Origin: Acytostelium subglobosum LB1
Lineage: Eukaryota > Evosea > Eumycetozoa > Acytosteliales > Acytosteliaceae
DNA length: 64,000 nucleotides
Reading direction: 5' to 3'
Assembly (NCBI RefSeq): GCF_000787575.1
Contig: NW_012236531.1
Span: forward strand, 891,396 to 955,395
In this document: piece after piece, positions 44,485 to 57,744 of the stretch
How the letters are laid out: the number at the start of each line of letters is the position of its first letter
Numbering within the stretch: the first letter of the stretch is position 1
The notes under the pieces: model-generated
What the model was told of the DNA's origin: nothing
Database searches by the model: none
The model's input: only the letters and a program-made list of their open reading frames with translations
Translations under genes and position numbers: made by a program

Positions 44485-45953
44485 CCTCTCTTAATCTAAT
44501 ATATCTGTTGAATGAATGAATGATAGTAGTGTTTGTGATTGGAGTATTGCTATGATTGATTGATTGATTGTGATTGAATGAATGACACTACTTGTTGTTG
44601 CTACTACTACTAATACAGATGCTGCTGCTGCTACCTTCTATTGCCAGTGAGGTTGTTTTAAAATAACAACAACGATCATCGATTGCAACAACGTGTAGTA
44701 GCAGTTTAAGATGAAGAAGCTGGAGTCACTCCCTCACTCTCCCTCCCTTCAGCTGACCTTTGATCTTCCAAGATGTGTTGACCACTAACACACACACACA
44801 CACATACATTGACTCCACCATCCACTACTACCACTAAACTGCCAATGAAATACACACACACATGATTTATAACACATCAATCAATCAATCAATCAATCGA
44901 TAGAGGTGGTGGTTGGGTGGTATTGTTGTTGATCGATCAACTAACTGTTGGCAACACTAAAGTGTGAATGAATATTATTTGTGTGTGGGGTTTGTGTTAT
45001 ATATGTATGTACCTGTTGGAATAGAGACACTATTCAATCAATCTTGTTTGTTCTGCAACGAACCAACTCAACTATGAATTTACTATAAGTGTTGTTGTTC
45101 TAAATATATAATATTTGTTTGAAGTTTATATATATATATATCTGTTTGTTCGATGTATGATGGTCGATCAATGATTGTTTGAACAAATCGATATCAGTCA
45201 TGTTTAATCGTTATTTAATCCTGCCGCTACTTTTGGGCAATGTGGTCCTATCCTGATACCAACAACATCAACAACAGGACTATCTTTCGCACCCCTATGC
45301 ATTCATAACTTTGTTTATGTGTAGGTACGCAGGGGCAAATAGGGCAGTGAGTGATCACTTGATCAATCGGAAAAACAACCCTGCACAACCATGCCTCAAT
45401 CTCTATCCCCCTTACACTTGTTTGTACAGGAGGATACCCCATTGTGCAAATCAGTCAATTGATATTTACTTCGGTATCCAGCTGCCGAATATTTGGTACT
45501 CTTTGTTTCGCCATTGCTCATGATCGATCCTCACACAACTTAAACACAACATCTGTTTAGGAATAATTATAATTCCTATTTCTCTCTTTATCTTTTTCCT
45601 CAACATTATATATATATGTACCATGTTGTGTATTTGTTTGGATTGGATTGGATTAGATTGACAAAGAGTGAGTGAGAAGAGTGTGGTGTGAAGTGAATTG
45701 AAGTGTAAAGTGTCAACGCTTCCAGTTCGAATGTCATTGGCAGTTCACACATTCACACCGTTCCAATCAAATATGTCTTGGTTTATAACTTTCATACTGT
45801 CATCCACATCATCACAGCCATCAACCATGTTTGTTTCCACAAGTGACAAGCGAGTAGTCTGAAGTGCCACTTCACTACATTATCAACATCATCAATATAA
45901 TCAATCACTCAATCATACAATCAATCAAACAAACAATCAAACAAATCTAAAAT
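44485..45953. other. 1.47-kb intergenic region
   Basis: No supported gene. It contains TTG-type and CA repeats (about 44580-44830), AATC repeats near 44878-44900, a TATATA run near 45128-45140 and a moderately GC-rich patch 45220-45540 without a convincing frame. The last 60 bp before 45954 are CAATCAAACAA-type leader of the next gene. Confidence 0.4.
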
Positions 45954-46853
45954 ATGTCTTCTTCAAGAATAGAAACTTTATCCATATTATTGTTGTTGTC
46001 TGTAGTTTGTACATTGGCAACAACTGGAGATGATGCACCAACAAATTACTGGAGACTCAATCAATGCAAGGATGTAAAACAGACTGAGGAGGACACATGC
46101 AACAACAAGTACACAATAAGTGAATTGAATGGAGATGTATCATTCTCACCAAATGCTGTTCGATTCAAAGATGGATTCAATGAGAGTATAGTAGACTCTG
46201 CACACAAGGACAATGTATTGGTTAAAGGAGTTTTGGCAACTAGAATGATGGTACGTGGTGCGCCAGTGGTGGACATGCAAGTCAACATAGTCTACAGATT
46301 ACTTCCAATGTTTATCCCATTTGGCAGCAATGTAGTACCGGAAGTGGATACCAAGAATCCAGTTTATATGATTGATTCATCATCAGTAGCCAACTGCCAA
46401 GATATACTACAATGCTCAACATTACGTCTGGACATGGTCAACACAGATCAACATGTAATGGCCAGTAGTCTATCACATCCTTATAGTTCAGTTCCAGGCT
46501 TTGATCATAAGTGGCTAAATGACCTTTTGACCAAGAGATCAAGTTATGCATTGATCAGTGGACGATTGAATGGAAAGAAGTTCATGGCCACGGGTATCTA
46601 TGTCAATGTGGAGGATCGTGAGATTGGTTGTCCAGAGGTGTTGCCAAAGAAGTGTGACAATCCCAAAGAGACCAATGCATTCATTCGCAACACAAACAGA
46701 TGTGTCGTGCCCAATGGATGTACACCAGTACATCGACAACTCTGTCCAGGCATTGTCCTCAAGTGCTCCAATGGATACAGATTACAAGCATTCACAACAG
46801 CTCCACATGGTTGTAACAGTTTCTATTGTGATGCATCATTCCTTCAAGTATGA
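45954..46853 (+). CDS. Cys-rich secreted protein, family not recognised
   Basis: Single exon, 299 aa. A clear signal peptide (SILLLLSVVCTLATT, about residues 10-24) is followed by a mature chain with about 15 Cys. The first ~190 residues have a beta-rich look (VNIVYRLLPMFIPFG); the last ~80 hold most cysteines in close spacing (CPEVLPKKCDNPKE, CVVPNGCTPVHRQLCPGIVL, APHGCNSFYCDASFLQV), suggesting a small disulfide domain. No transmembrane segment or GPI signal, so it is expected to be secreted. I do not recognise the family. AATAAA begins 5 nt after the stop, giving an unusually short 3' UTR. Confidence 0.8.
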   Translation: MSSSRIETLSILLLLSVVCTLATTGDDAPTNYWRLNQCKDVKQTEEDTCNNKYTISELNGDVSFSPNAVRFKDGFNESIVDSAHKDNVLVKGVLATRMMVRGAPVVDMQVNIVYRLLPMFIPFGSNVVPEVDTKNPVYMIDSSSVANCQDILQCSTLRLDMVNTDQHVMASSLSHPYSSVPGFDHKWLNDLLTKRSSYALISGRLNGKKFMATGIYVNVEDREIGCPEVLPKKCDNPKETNAFIRNTNRCVVPNGCTPVHRQLCPGIVLKCSNGYRLQAFTTAPHGCNSFYCDASFLQV

Positions 46854-46903
46854 TTTGAATAAATAACAATCATTGTTGGATGAATGGATGGGATTGAATG
46901 AGT

Positions 46904-49900
46904 TTATTTCTGTCTGGCTGAGGATGCCAATGGAGAGGTCAACGATGATGAGGCGTTATGTGATAGACTTGAGGCCACAATAAGTAGACGTCCATCCTCC
47001 ATTCCAACCATTAGATGTCTCTGATCAGATGCCAATGATGTGATCTGTGTATCCAATGTTAGCTTATGTGCGAATTTAAGACTGATTGATTGGAGAGTTA
47101 GATACATGGAACACCTTACTATAACAATACATTATACATACTTATACAATGTCCTCACTACAAGAGTTCCCTTCTCACCACCAGAGATCAAGTACTCAGA
47201 GTCCTTGCTGATGATAATACTTTGGAGTCGCTCATGAGTGTTGACTGTGGACAACAAATGTCCATTAATACTATACAAGTAGATGATCAGATCATCCTAT
47301 AATTGATTGATTGAGTTGGTTAGTATCATGTCATTATGTCCATGTCCACGTCCACACAACACTACTTACTTGTGAATAAATGACAATGTGTCCTTGATTG
47401 GATATACAACAGATGCTGACTGATGATTGAGTTGGTAGATAGATTGTACGAACGTACTCGCCCTTGCGCAGACTGTGGATGATGCATGAACCATCCTTGG
47501 AACCACTTACACATATGTCCAACTCAACGTTGAGGTCCACACAGGTGATCTCATCGTCGTGGCCATAAAGGATGTGAGTGGGCACGCTGTCAAACTTGGG
47601 AGTGGCGCCACTCTTGCGCAGATTCCAGACCATCAGAGTGGTGTCGCGCGAGCCAGTGATCAGCGTCTGGATCTCTGACGACCATGCCAGACATGTGACA
47701 ATGTCCTTGTGCTTAACGACGCTCTGGATCAGCTTGGCACTGTCTGTGAACGAGATCTTGAAACTGTTGTCCCAGTGGCCGCAGCTGATGACGAAGCGTC
47801 CGTCATTGGTGACGGCAAAGCAGTTCTGTGAGATGTTGACGTCGTTGGCGAATGGAAGACCGACGCGACGCTTGTTGCTGTTGGACGATGGGTCCAGCTC
47901 CAATGTGAATGGCGAACGTTCGTTCTGTGTGTTGGGGAACCACTTGTGACAGGTGACGACTCGCGAGCGATCCACGATGCTGACCTTGTCCGAGAGGATG
48001 TAGGACATGGGTTGGGCCTGCTCGGGGATGAACACATAGACCAGTGGCTTTGAGCCTATCTTGAGGTAGAATGCCTGTAAGTACTGTGGCGACTTGAAGA
48101 TTGATTGTTGGCTCTCTTGGAAGGCATCGCGAGAGGGATGCGCCTTCTTGGCAAACAATTGTGTTGGTGTCTGTCCAAAGTGATTGATCTGGGACTCAGT
48201 AGCCTTGCGCATCATCTCATCCTCGATTGCGTCAATGTCGACCGCACCCTCGTACGTGAGGTAGTAGAACACATTGAAGGCCTCGACTGCGAGACGGCCT
48301 CGCTGCTTGATGCCAAAGATCAGATCGATCCACTCGTGCAAGTGTGCTGAAACGAACTCGCTCTCAAGGGCCTCGCGATTGATACGAACAAAGTCGTGTG
48401 GGGTTGCCGCCCATGGGGGCAGTATCACGTCGCCAATGGCGCGGCCATCCTGCTTGACGCCAAAGCTAAAGTTGTTTTGGTTGGTGAACATCTCGGGCAG
48501 GTAGAAGAACTCGGGTATGAGCTCTTTGACGTCGGTCGTACTGCTCAGCGTGTTGCGATAGGCCTGCGCGATCGAATCAAACATACGGTCGGCGTGGTCG
48601 AAGCGACCGCCCTGCAGTTGCAGGAAGTGTGATGTGAATGGCTCCATCCTGATCATGTAGAACAGCACAATGCCCGCGCTAGAATAGTGAGATCCGTAGT
48701 AGAACTTGGGGATGACGGGGTCGTCAAAGGTGTCGTAACGCTCGCGGAACACCTTGAGACGGTCGGGGTCGAGCGCTCCCACTGGCTTGCTGAGGTCGCG
48801 GTACACGCCCGGGTTGGACAGGTCGAGTGTCGTTGACGTGTAGTCAGCCAACACCCAAGGCAACACGGGGTACTGGGTGAGGTCGTTGTAGGTACGACCG
48901 GCCAGGGTGTTCAGGGTCATGAGGTAGTCAAAGTTGGACATGCGTCGCTGTTGCCAGTCTGCCATTGCCTTCTTGAGAGTGTCCTGTGGCGACAATGAAT
49001 TGGCCATGCTCTCCTTGTAGTAGGTGCGACGTACAGAGTGGATCTTGGAGAACACCTTGTTGCGGTCATTCTTTGAGAAGTTCAGGAAGAATGTCGTCTG
49101 GTCGCGCATGAACACCTCGAGTGCACTGCCACGCAACAGGTAGCGTCGTAAATGCACGTCCTTGATCTCCTCGCATGCCCATGTCTTGATCTTTGGCATG
49201 CGTGGCGCACCAAGTTGGGCAGCTGAAGCTGCGGCAGCCTCATCAGTGAGCTCCTCAGTGAAGGTGATGTGAACGGATGTGATGTCCAGGCGACCCTTCT
49301 TGACGTTCATTGGCGTGACGTAGTCGCATTGAGTAGTGTACAGGATCTTCTTTGCGGCTGGCATTGAAGCAGCGCCAGCAAAGTTGGGCAGGGGACCGCC
49401 AGGTGAGAAAGGCGGTGATGCCTGGTCATCAAGAAGCATATCTGACTCCTCCACAAGTGCCCAGTCATCCAAGAGGTCGTTGTCCTTGTTGTTGAGCAAA
49501 GGCTTGACCTTGAGGTCCGAGATGGACGAGTCCTTACGGCTGCTGTCACTTGAAATAATGCTAGCCAGCGAGCCAGGGCTGTTGACATCCTCATCGATTG
49601 CGCAGTTGGCATGGTCGTTGAACTTGTAGTTTCGCTTCTGTTTGTAACGCATCCGGGAGTTGTTCTCAGTCTTGTCATGTTTCCAGTGAACGACAGTCTC
49701 GGTCGTGCCCCAAGGTCCACGTTCATTGCACAGTTCACGCATGATGCGACGCCACTGTGCAGCGATCTCATACGTGGACATCTGCATGTTGGTCAGCAGC
49801 GCCAGACGGCGGTCGCGCTCGGGGATCCAGAGCGTGCGGTCGACATGTTTGATGTCAGCGTCGGCCTTCTTCTCGGTGTTGGAGAAGGTGTCGGCTTCCT

Positions 49901-52900
49901 TGTCGTCCATTGCCTGCAAGTTCTTCTGGCGCTTCTTCTTGCGCTTGTCGACGCGATGCGAGATAGCCTTCTCCTCGTGGTAGAACTGCGCTGAGTGCTC
50001 CTCGACGTACTCGCATACGTGTGTCCAGCGCACGTGACACATGACGATCGTGCAGAAGTCGTCAGAGCGAGTGGAGTCCGACAACTCAGACACCCATCCT
50101 GCGATCTCGTGTTCAATATCGCTGACGCTGACACTGTGGCGGGATGTGTTGGTGTGGCGGTGTACGAGGTGGGCCGTGATGCCCGAACGCACCTTCCTGA
50201 TGATGTCCTTCATTGGCGGCACCAACAACTTTTGGTACGCCGTCAGATTGTTGTCGATCGTGTTGCGCATCGCCTTGATCAACTGTGAGAGCGCGTACAG
50301 GCAACGTATGTTGACTTCCTCGGACTTGCTGTGAAGGTCGCGATCCATTAACGTGCGTAGACGCGAGATGTGAAGATGAACGACTGAGATGGGCTCGCCT
50401 GTTCGCTTGCAAGCCTCCTTGATCGTCTCGAGCAGAATGCGATGGACAATACGCTGCTGATGCGTGGTGTACACTTGGATGGCCTTGCCAGTCTGCAGAC
50501 TGTTGCTGTAAGTGCCTTCGTAGGCTGTGTAGTTGCCAATCTTGAGTGTGTCCACCATGTCAAGTACTTCAGTCACCAACTGGTAGTCGATCCACTCATT
50601 GCGTTCGTTAAGATGGATGCGGCTGAAGTGGCTGGGTGCGTTGATCACTGGTGTGCCTGAGCCGCCTGATGGCGAGCTTCCAGGGCTGCCGCCATTGTTG
50701 TTGTTGTTATTATCATTCACGGTGAGGAAGCTGATGCTGCTGGCCAGACTTGCTCGCAAGTTGACACTCTGATGGCCGTTTCCACTGGGCTCGGGGATGG
50801 ACGCAGCACTATCCACGAGGACCAGTGAGTTGGACAGTGAGTTGACATCGTCCAGAGGCGAGTAGAACACAAACTCCTCAACGACCATCAGGAAATGGAT
50901 GATGTTGTCCGACAACTTCTTGGACTTATTGTTGAGTGGCGAGTCCTTATCACGCATGGCCTCGGACTTGACGGCCACAACGATGTTGGAGAGCAATGTA
51001 CGTGTGAGGAAGTGGTAGTTGAGCACTCCACGTTCGGCGTAGGGTCGCAGTGTGGCGAGGATCTGCTCGAGGATCTTGAAGCCCTTGACCTCGTTCATTG
51101 AGTGAATGGCCAGCACCTTCATGATGTCAATGATCAGATCCGTGACATTGGAGTACTGCGCGTCATTCTTGATCTCAGTGTCGTTGAGCACGGAGAACAG
51201 GTGCTCGGGCCACTTGTCAATCTGGAGGAATGCAGTGCGATTGGCTGAGTTGTTAGGCTGAACCAACAGCATCTTGATGTTGTGCAAGATCATCTGGCGA
51301 AGCACAATCGTGTCAGCGCTTGGCAGAAGCTTGATGATGACACTCATCACCTCGGGGAAGACGATGTCGCAGCTGGCCTCAGCCATCATGTTCTCGAGGC
51401 GCAACATGTGGAATGTTGAACCGACCTCACAAATTCCCAGAGCGAACGCCAGAAGGTTGCCATAGGTCAGCTCGGTCAGCGGGAAGAGGTGGAGAGAGCG
51501 AGCGATGATGATAGAGTCCTGGAAAATGGACTTGGTGCGACGCTTGATCGTTAGCTTGCTGGCACTAGAGCTCGTGTGCTGGTAGTGTGTTACATAGATC
51601 TTGGCGATGAGTTGCAGCGCCATGATGCGAACGCGCTCCTCCTTTCTCGAGAGTAGCGTGAGGAAGATGTCGGTGCTACCCAGCTTCTCCAACTCGTCAA
51701 AGAACGCTTGGTATTGGCCGGCTGCGCCTGGCTTTGCGATGAGCTCCATGATAAACTCGAGGGCTTCGATCGATGCTCGAGAGTCCAGTGTGTAGATGGC
51801 GTAGCGACACAATGATGAAACATCGTTCGTGGTGGGATTCTTGAGAAGGATCTGGATGATCTCAAGTGTGATCTGGCGCAGAGATAGAATGTTGTTGATG
51901 CTTGGACGCTTCTGAATGATGTCCTTGGCATTGAGTATCGAGCTAGTCTCGTGGAACTCGTACCAGAAGAAGTTGGCCATGATGTCCAGCAACACCTGAA
52001 CAGTGATAATATCGCGCACCTGATCCAGCTTGTCCTGGACAATCTGTTTGATCGTCAGCAAAAGGCTACGTTGGACTTCGTAACGTGTCTTGATCCAAAG
52101 ACGGAAGTCCAGAAGCAGGATCGAGTAGACCTCCTCGACGAGGTTGGGGTCGGTGATCTGGTTACGCATGTCCTTGAAGATGTTGAGCACGTACTGCGTC
52201 AGGTTGTCCGAGGGAATCTGCTGCAGAAGATACGAGAGTACTGAGAGGCCCTTGCAACGCAGCATCTCCTCTTGATTGGCCTCACTGCCACGGAGCATGT
52301 CTTTGAACAGTGCAAGGATCTGCATGGTGAGACGGGCGTTGTTGGAAGGGTCGATGACGCTGCTGCTGCTCAGTGAACTGCCGCCCAGACTGGACTGGTT
52401 GGCCTGTGGGATCAGCGGGAACAAAACCTTGATGCCTCCAAGACAGTAGATGATGTCCTTGATGTCACGTGAGATGCAAGGGTTGATGGATACTAGTGCA
52501 GCGTCGCAGTTGCGGTCGACACCAATGTTTGGTGTGTTGTCTAGACAGATGTCACCGTCAATCGCACGACAATTGTAACTGAGGAACAACCTGTTTGTGA
52601 GTGATTGGTCGGTGGCGTGGCTACTCTTGCCTCCACCTGAGCCCTCGACGTCTGTGAACGATGTGTTGAAGTTGGCACCCAGAGAGAAGATCGACTGGAT
52701 CTGCGATGGGGACAGAGACTCCTCAAAGATGTTGAACGCGCCGATCTGACCGTACAGCGGGTTGGTGCGTGACTCGAGCTCGATGCTGTTGCCAATCTTG
52801 AAGTTGTTCATGACGCCGCTCATTGTATTCATCTTGAGTGACGTCTTGGTGCGCAGAGCGCCATCAATATACACCTTGATCTCGCTGGCAGAGAACAGGT

Positions 52901-55900
52901 TGGTCGAGTAGACTATGCTGACGAAATACCATTTGTGCTCGTCAAAGGAGGGCGCTCCGGTGGTCAGCACAGGCTTGGAAGGAGTGTAGTTGTGCACGGT
53001 CTGGATCTGCAGCTGATGATAGATGAACAGAGCTTCGATGCCACTGCCGCTGTCGTTGAGGAAGCTGAACAGGCGAGGCTTGTAGTCGGGAGTGCCGGTC
53101 GGGTCGACAAAGGACTCGATACGCACCCACGTCGTGCATGTGAAGCCCTTGGCAAATGGCCACTTGTCTAGCGTGGGCAGGTTGATGCTGGAAACGCGGC
53201 CATCAAAGTCAAAGTATACTTGGGGGCCTGGATTGCGTGTAATGGCTATGTTCTGCAGGGTGGAGAGCAAAACTGAGGTGATTGGTGGGCGGTTGTCACC
53301 CGTGTCGCCACTCTTGAGCAAACGGAACATCTTCTTGAGCTCACGCACATTGACACTGTGGTAGCCGAGTGACTCTATCAGTCCAAGGATCTTGGTGATG
53401 ATGTCCATCTCGCTGGATGCATTGATGGCGTCCAGCAAGTGGTAGATCAGGTTGGAGTTACAGCACACCGATTGATTGGTTGTGCACTTTAGGACGATTG
53501 GTGTGATCGTGTCCAGGATGCGGTGCTGCAGTGCCAGGGGAAAGTTGCGCAGCAAGCTGAACAGCAGCAAGATGGCATCGCTGTTCTGGATCACATAGTT
53601 GTACTCGCGATCAAACTCGTCGTCGACGATCATGTCAAAGATCAGCTTCATCGTTGTCTCTGAGATAACAGTCTCGTACTTGACGATGATGTTCTTGAGC
53701 GAGTCGTAGCCAATGCGACGACGTACATGCTTCTTGATCTTAGGGCTGTTGGCCATCAGCACGATCACAGTCTTAATGACCGAGTGGCACAGGGCGGACA
53801 TGCGCTCCTTTGTTGCGCTGCTCACATCGATGTTGACCAGTGTGACGATCTTGATGAACACACCAAACTCCTTGAACAGCTGTTGCTTCTTGGGATTGGC
53901 TTTGATCACCTGGCGAATGCCATCCAGCAATGCCAAAGTAATCTCGAAGCCTCCATCCGGTGATGCATCCTCCTTTATCCTGTTTGATCGATTAATTGAT
54001 TGAGTGAGTGAGTGTGCGAGTGAGATAGGGTGGCGACTGGATTGTCGGATAGGTAACAACATACTTGGCCATGTGTCCAATGTAGACATTGAAGATCTCG
54101 TCGAGCGCGGTGATTGGTTCAGGGTTTAGCTTCATCAGGTGAATGATCTGGGTAAGGGCGTAAGTCTTGAGCTCAGGACGCCTCAGCATCTGGAACATGG
54201 TTTCAATGAGGTACTTGTCAGTCAGTGCATAGAGGGATAGCTCCTCATGGATGACAAGCTGACCCAAGAAGCTAAATATTGCATTGCGTGCACGCTTTGC
54301 TGCCTTGTCCTCCGTGTCACCCTGTTGCAACAGCAGCTGAATGATGTCGGCCAACTGCGAGAATATCTTCTGGGCAATCAATGCCTTGACAGTGCTTGGA
54401 TTGCTCTTGGTGATGATGACCAGCAGATGAGTGATCTCGAGCAAACGGGTGGGATTGTTCAGGTTCTCCTTCATGTAGTGCAGCAGCATCATGACCTCCT
54501 CGGTGTTCTCGATGTTGTTGTGTGTGGCAACGAAGCGCACGAATGACAGGGTGTTGGAGCGCACGCCCTTGAACATGTATTGTGCACGGCTGGTCTGAGC
54601 GGCATCCATGGACTCGGCACCCTCAATGCGCTCGTCAAACAGGCACTGGTAGAAGAATGGCGACTTCATGATGAGGCGCCACATGAAGTGCTTGCGCAGT
54701 ATGTCCAACATCTCGCCGCTCTCCATGATGATCTTTGTGAGATACTCCAACACGATGAGCTGTAACTCTGGATATCTCGTGCGTATCAGGTCCAGTGCTC
54801 GTGTCGACTTCTTGCTCGTCTTCTCCTTGAACAGATTCTCCAAGACCATCTCAATGATGTATGTATTTACAAACTTCCTCTCTTCACCATTGTTGTTGTT
54901 CATGTTGTTGTTCAAGCTGTTGCTCATATTGTTGTTGTTGTTGTTCTGGTGTCCAGACATTGAACTCATCAAGAATGAGTTGTTACCACTGTTCGATAGT
55001 GGATTGCTGGTGGATACACCAGAGTGAATGCTGGTTGTACTGCTATGTAGTGAGCTGTAGTTTGACCAACTGGTGCTGTTGCTTGTACCCATATTGCTTG
55101 TGCTGCTGCTATAGTTATAGTTGTTGTTGGTGTTGGTGTTGGGGTTGTTGTTGTTGGCTGATGATGATTCGGATTGATCGATTATCATTGATGAGGACAA
55201 CATTGTACTGCTATGACTGCCCGCGCCGCTTGGACTGTGGCCAGTGATTCCACCAACGCCACTACCTCCATTGTTGTTGTTGTTGGCGGCAAAGAATGAT
55301 CCACTGCTGCCTTTGGAAATGGCAATCTTGGAGATGGGTATGGCGGTGAAAGAGAGTGAATGAATGATGCCAAAGAGTTGAGTGAGCTGGTTGACTCTGC
55401 TGCGCTTGAGAACTGTTGGTGGCTTGACAGAGGTGCCCACCGAGAACGTTGTGTACTTGAGGCTGCTCAGCACCGTGTTCAAATTGTCATAGGCGTTGCA
55501 TTGGCAGTTGGAGAAGATGTCAGAGAATGATGAAGCTGAGCTGCTTGCCGACATGGACGTCGCGTCCGATGCATCCATGCCTAACAAGTTCTGTTGCTGG
55601 CATATATCGTCAGTGTAGTGGAAGCTCTCTGGCTGGAAGCACTCTGTCGTCCACTGTATGACATCCTTGATGGTCTTGAATCCATTGAGGTTGATGAATT
55701 GCTTGGCATTCTGTATGTTGTTATGTCTGTGATGTGTTGGGATAGGATAGTGAGTAAAGGGGCGCAGCAAGGTCGGGCATACAGAGGACATACGTTAACT
55801 CTCTGATCACACGAAGCATGTGTAGCTGGAAGAGGAACTCGGCTTGAAGTGCCGAATGCTTCTTGTTGGGCAATGTGTAGGGCTTGCGACCAATGGCGCC

Positions 55901-57258
55901 AATGATTGTCTTCATCTCGGAACCATTCTCTTTGAGCTTACAATGCATACTGTTGCCATTGGAGAAGATCAGCACGCCTAGAGTATCAGCGATCAGATAT
56001 CTGAATGTCTGCGAACTGTCCTTTGGCCGCTTGGCAGTGAAGTTATCGTTGAAGAACTGCAGCGAATCGATGAGAATGCCCACCACGCCAAGCTTGAGCA
56101 ACTGTTGTGTGGAGAACGGCAAGGCCGGTACCAGACTGTGTGGGTTAATACTGCTGTTGAGATTGATCATGCTGCCAGTGCTGTGGCTGAGGTTCATGCT
56201 GTCCTTGAGTCCAATCATGATGGGTGAAGTCGGCAGCGAGGCGGCCGAGGTCACTGGCGAGAAGGACATGTCGCTGCTCCTGTAAGGCAGCGTGGTGAAT
56301 GAGCTGAGCGGCGACGATGAAGTTGGCGACATGTCCTCGCCGATGCCCGGTGTGAAGACTGGTGAGTCGCCGCCCACCAGCGCGTTGGCCGACTGACGTA
56401 CCGACATCTGCCAGCCAATCCTGTCATGTGCGATATTGCTCACAATCTGGCAGAAGTTGCCGAGTAGCACCTTGAGGTACGGCCACCACTTGACAAAGAC
56501 TGGGGCCAGCGGGTCCTTGAACGATGACAACTTGAGTGTGGCTAGACGCGCCGCCTGGAATGGATGGGTGAGCGCGTTCTCCTGCAGGATGATCTGCAGG
56601 TTGTGTGGAGCGCGTGACAAGATGTTGATGAGCACGATCAGGTAGAGACCCTCGGGTATGGCCACGTTGTCATCTGTCAAGGCCACCGAGAGATTGAGCA
56701 CAAATGTACAGAGCTGAGTGGCTACAAACTGTAATGAAGGCAGATCTATCTGTGGAGTGGCCTTTATCTTTATGGCCACCAACTTCATATCATGACTGTC
56801 TGGTTGCAAGTCCTTGCTCCACTGATCGTAACAAGGGTTATAATGTGCAACGAACTTCTTTAAAGTGTTGGTCGCCTCCTAACATTTGATTGATTGAGTG
56901 AGTAAGTGAGCATGGAATCGACTCTGGATCAATCAAACAAGCATACCTCTGTCGAATCGAGTCTTGATCTGAATGCACTCCATAGCTCATCTGATCTTTG
57001 TTGACCTTGGGATGATCGCCATATCTGTGAGGACTCGTCTTGTATATTGGTGTCTTTGTGTAGATCTGGCTGTGATTTGAATCGTGCGGCACCAAACTGT
57101 ATCATACCAGGCAATGCCTTCTTTGAGAATGTTATCGTCCTATGTGTGCCAGTTGCCAAGTTCAACTTGGATCCACCACCATTACCAGATGATGTTGTGG
57201 ACGATGTCGTTCCAACTGCTTTAAACGTGTGTGATGTTGTCTTATCATCTTGATCCAT
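46904..57258 (-). CDS. Lvs-family BEACH-WD40 protein (neurobeachin/LvsA-like)
   Basis: Six exons (57258-56947, 56878-55794, 55726-54065, 53979-47370, 47296-47142, 47081-46904) encode about 3333 aa; all junctions keep frame. In order: Ser/Gly-rich start, long armadillo-like region with Asn/Ser insertions near residue 520-600, a concanavalin-A-like (LamG) domain near 1270 ([20 protein letters not shown]), a PH-like domain near 2560 ([20 protein letters not shown]), the BEACH domain about 2690-2960 ([47 protein letters not shown]) and C-terminal WD40 repeats ([26 protein letters not shown]). No FYVE domain follows, so it is nearer neurobeachin/LRBA and LvsA than WDFY3. These proteins scaffold membrane traffic; LvsA acts in contractile vacuole function and cytokinesis. 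Confidence 0.92.
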
Positions 57259-57744
57259 TCTTTTATCACACACTATCCTATTCTATCCTTATCCTATCCT
57301 ATCCTTATTGCTATTGTAGTTGGGTGACTGGAATCAACCTTGGTCCAATGTCATGTGTTGTGTGTGGCTGTTATCCTGTAATGTTGAGTATGTGTGTGAT
57401 TGTGTGATTGTGTGTGTGTCAAGATAGATAGAGAGAGATAAAGTAACAACAATGAAACCGAGAAGACATTCAACTTGAACGTGTTGAGAGGGATGCAAGG
57501 GTGCAAAGTGAGTACCCTCTAGGTAGACCTCCTGATCAAAAAAAAAACAAAACAAAACCCCAAAAACCTGGCCCAACAACAAAACAGATATTGGCAAATG
57601 GTGAGCTTTCGAATGAAAAATCAACAACATGGATGGTGGTATCAAGGCCCGACAACCAAGCTCGGTGAAAGGGCTTTCCCTTTAAAAAGGTTTGGAGAAG
57701 TATGTACATTATTGGAAGGATATTGGATGGATTGATGGATGGAT
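57259..57744. other. intergenic region upstream of the BEACH gene
   Basis: No gene. It contains TATCC repeats near 57275-57305, TG-repeat sequence, a poly-A run near 57538-57547 and a perfect AAAGGG-CTTT-CCCTTT hairpin near 57667-57682, close to the 3' end of the FbxB-like gene. Confidence 0.4.

Noticed and set aside
45248-45523. Small frames on both strands in a GC-richer patch
   Set aside because: Overlapping frames of 64-70 codons with no motif or splice partners.
57334-57645. 103-codon minus-strand frame
   Set aside because: Includes the poly-A run and TG repeats, with no domain; probably upstream region of the BEACH gene.
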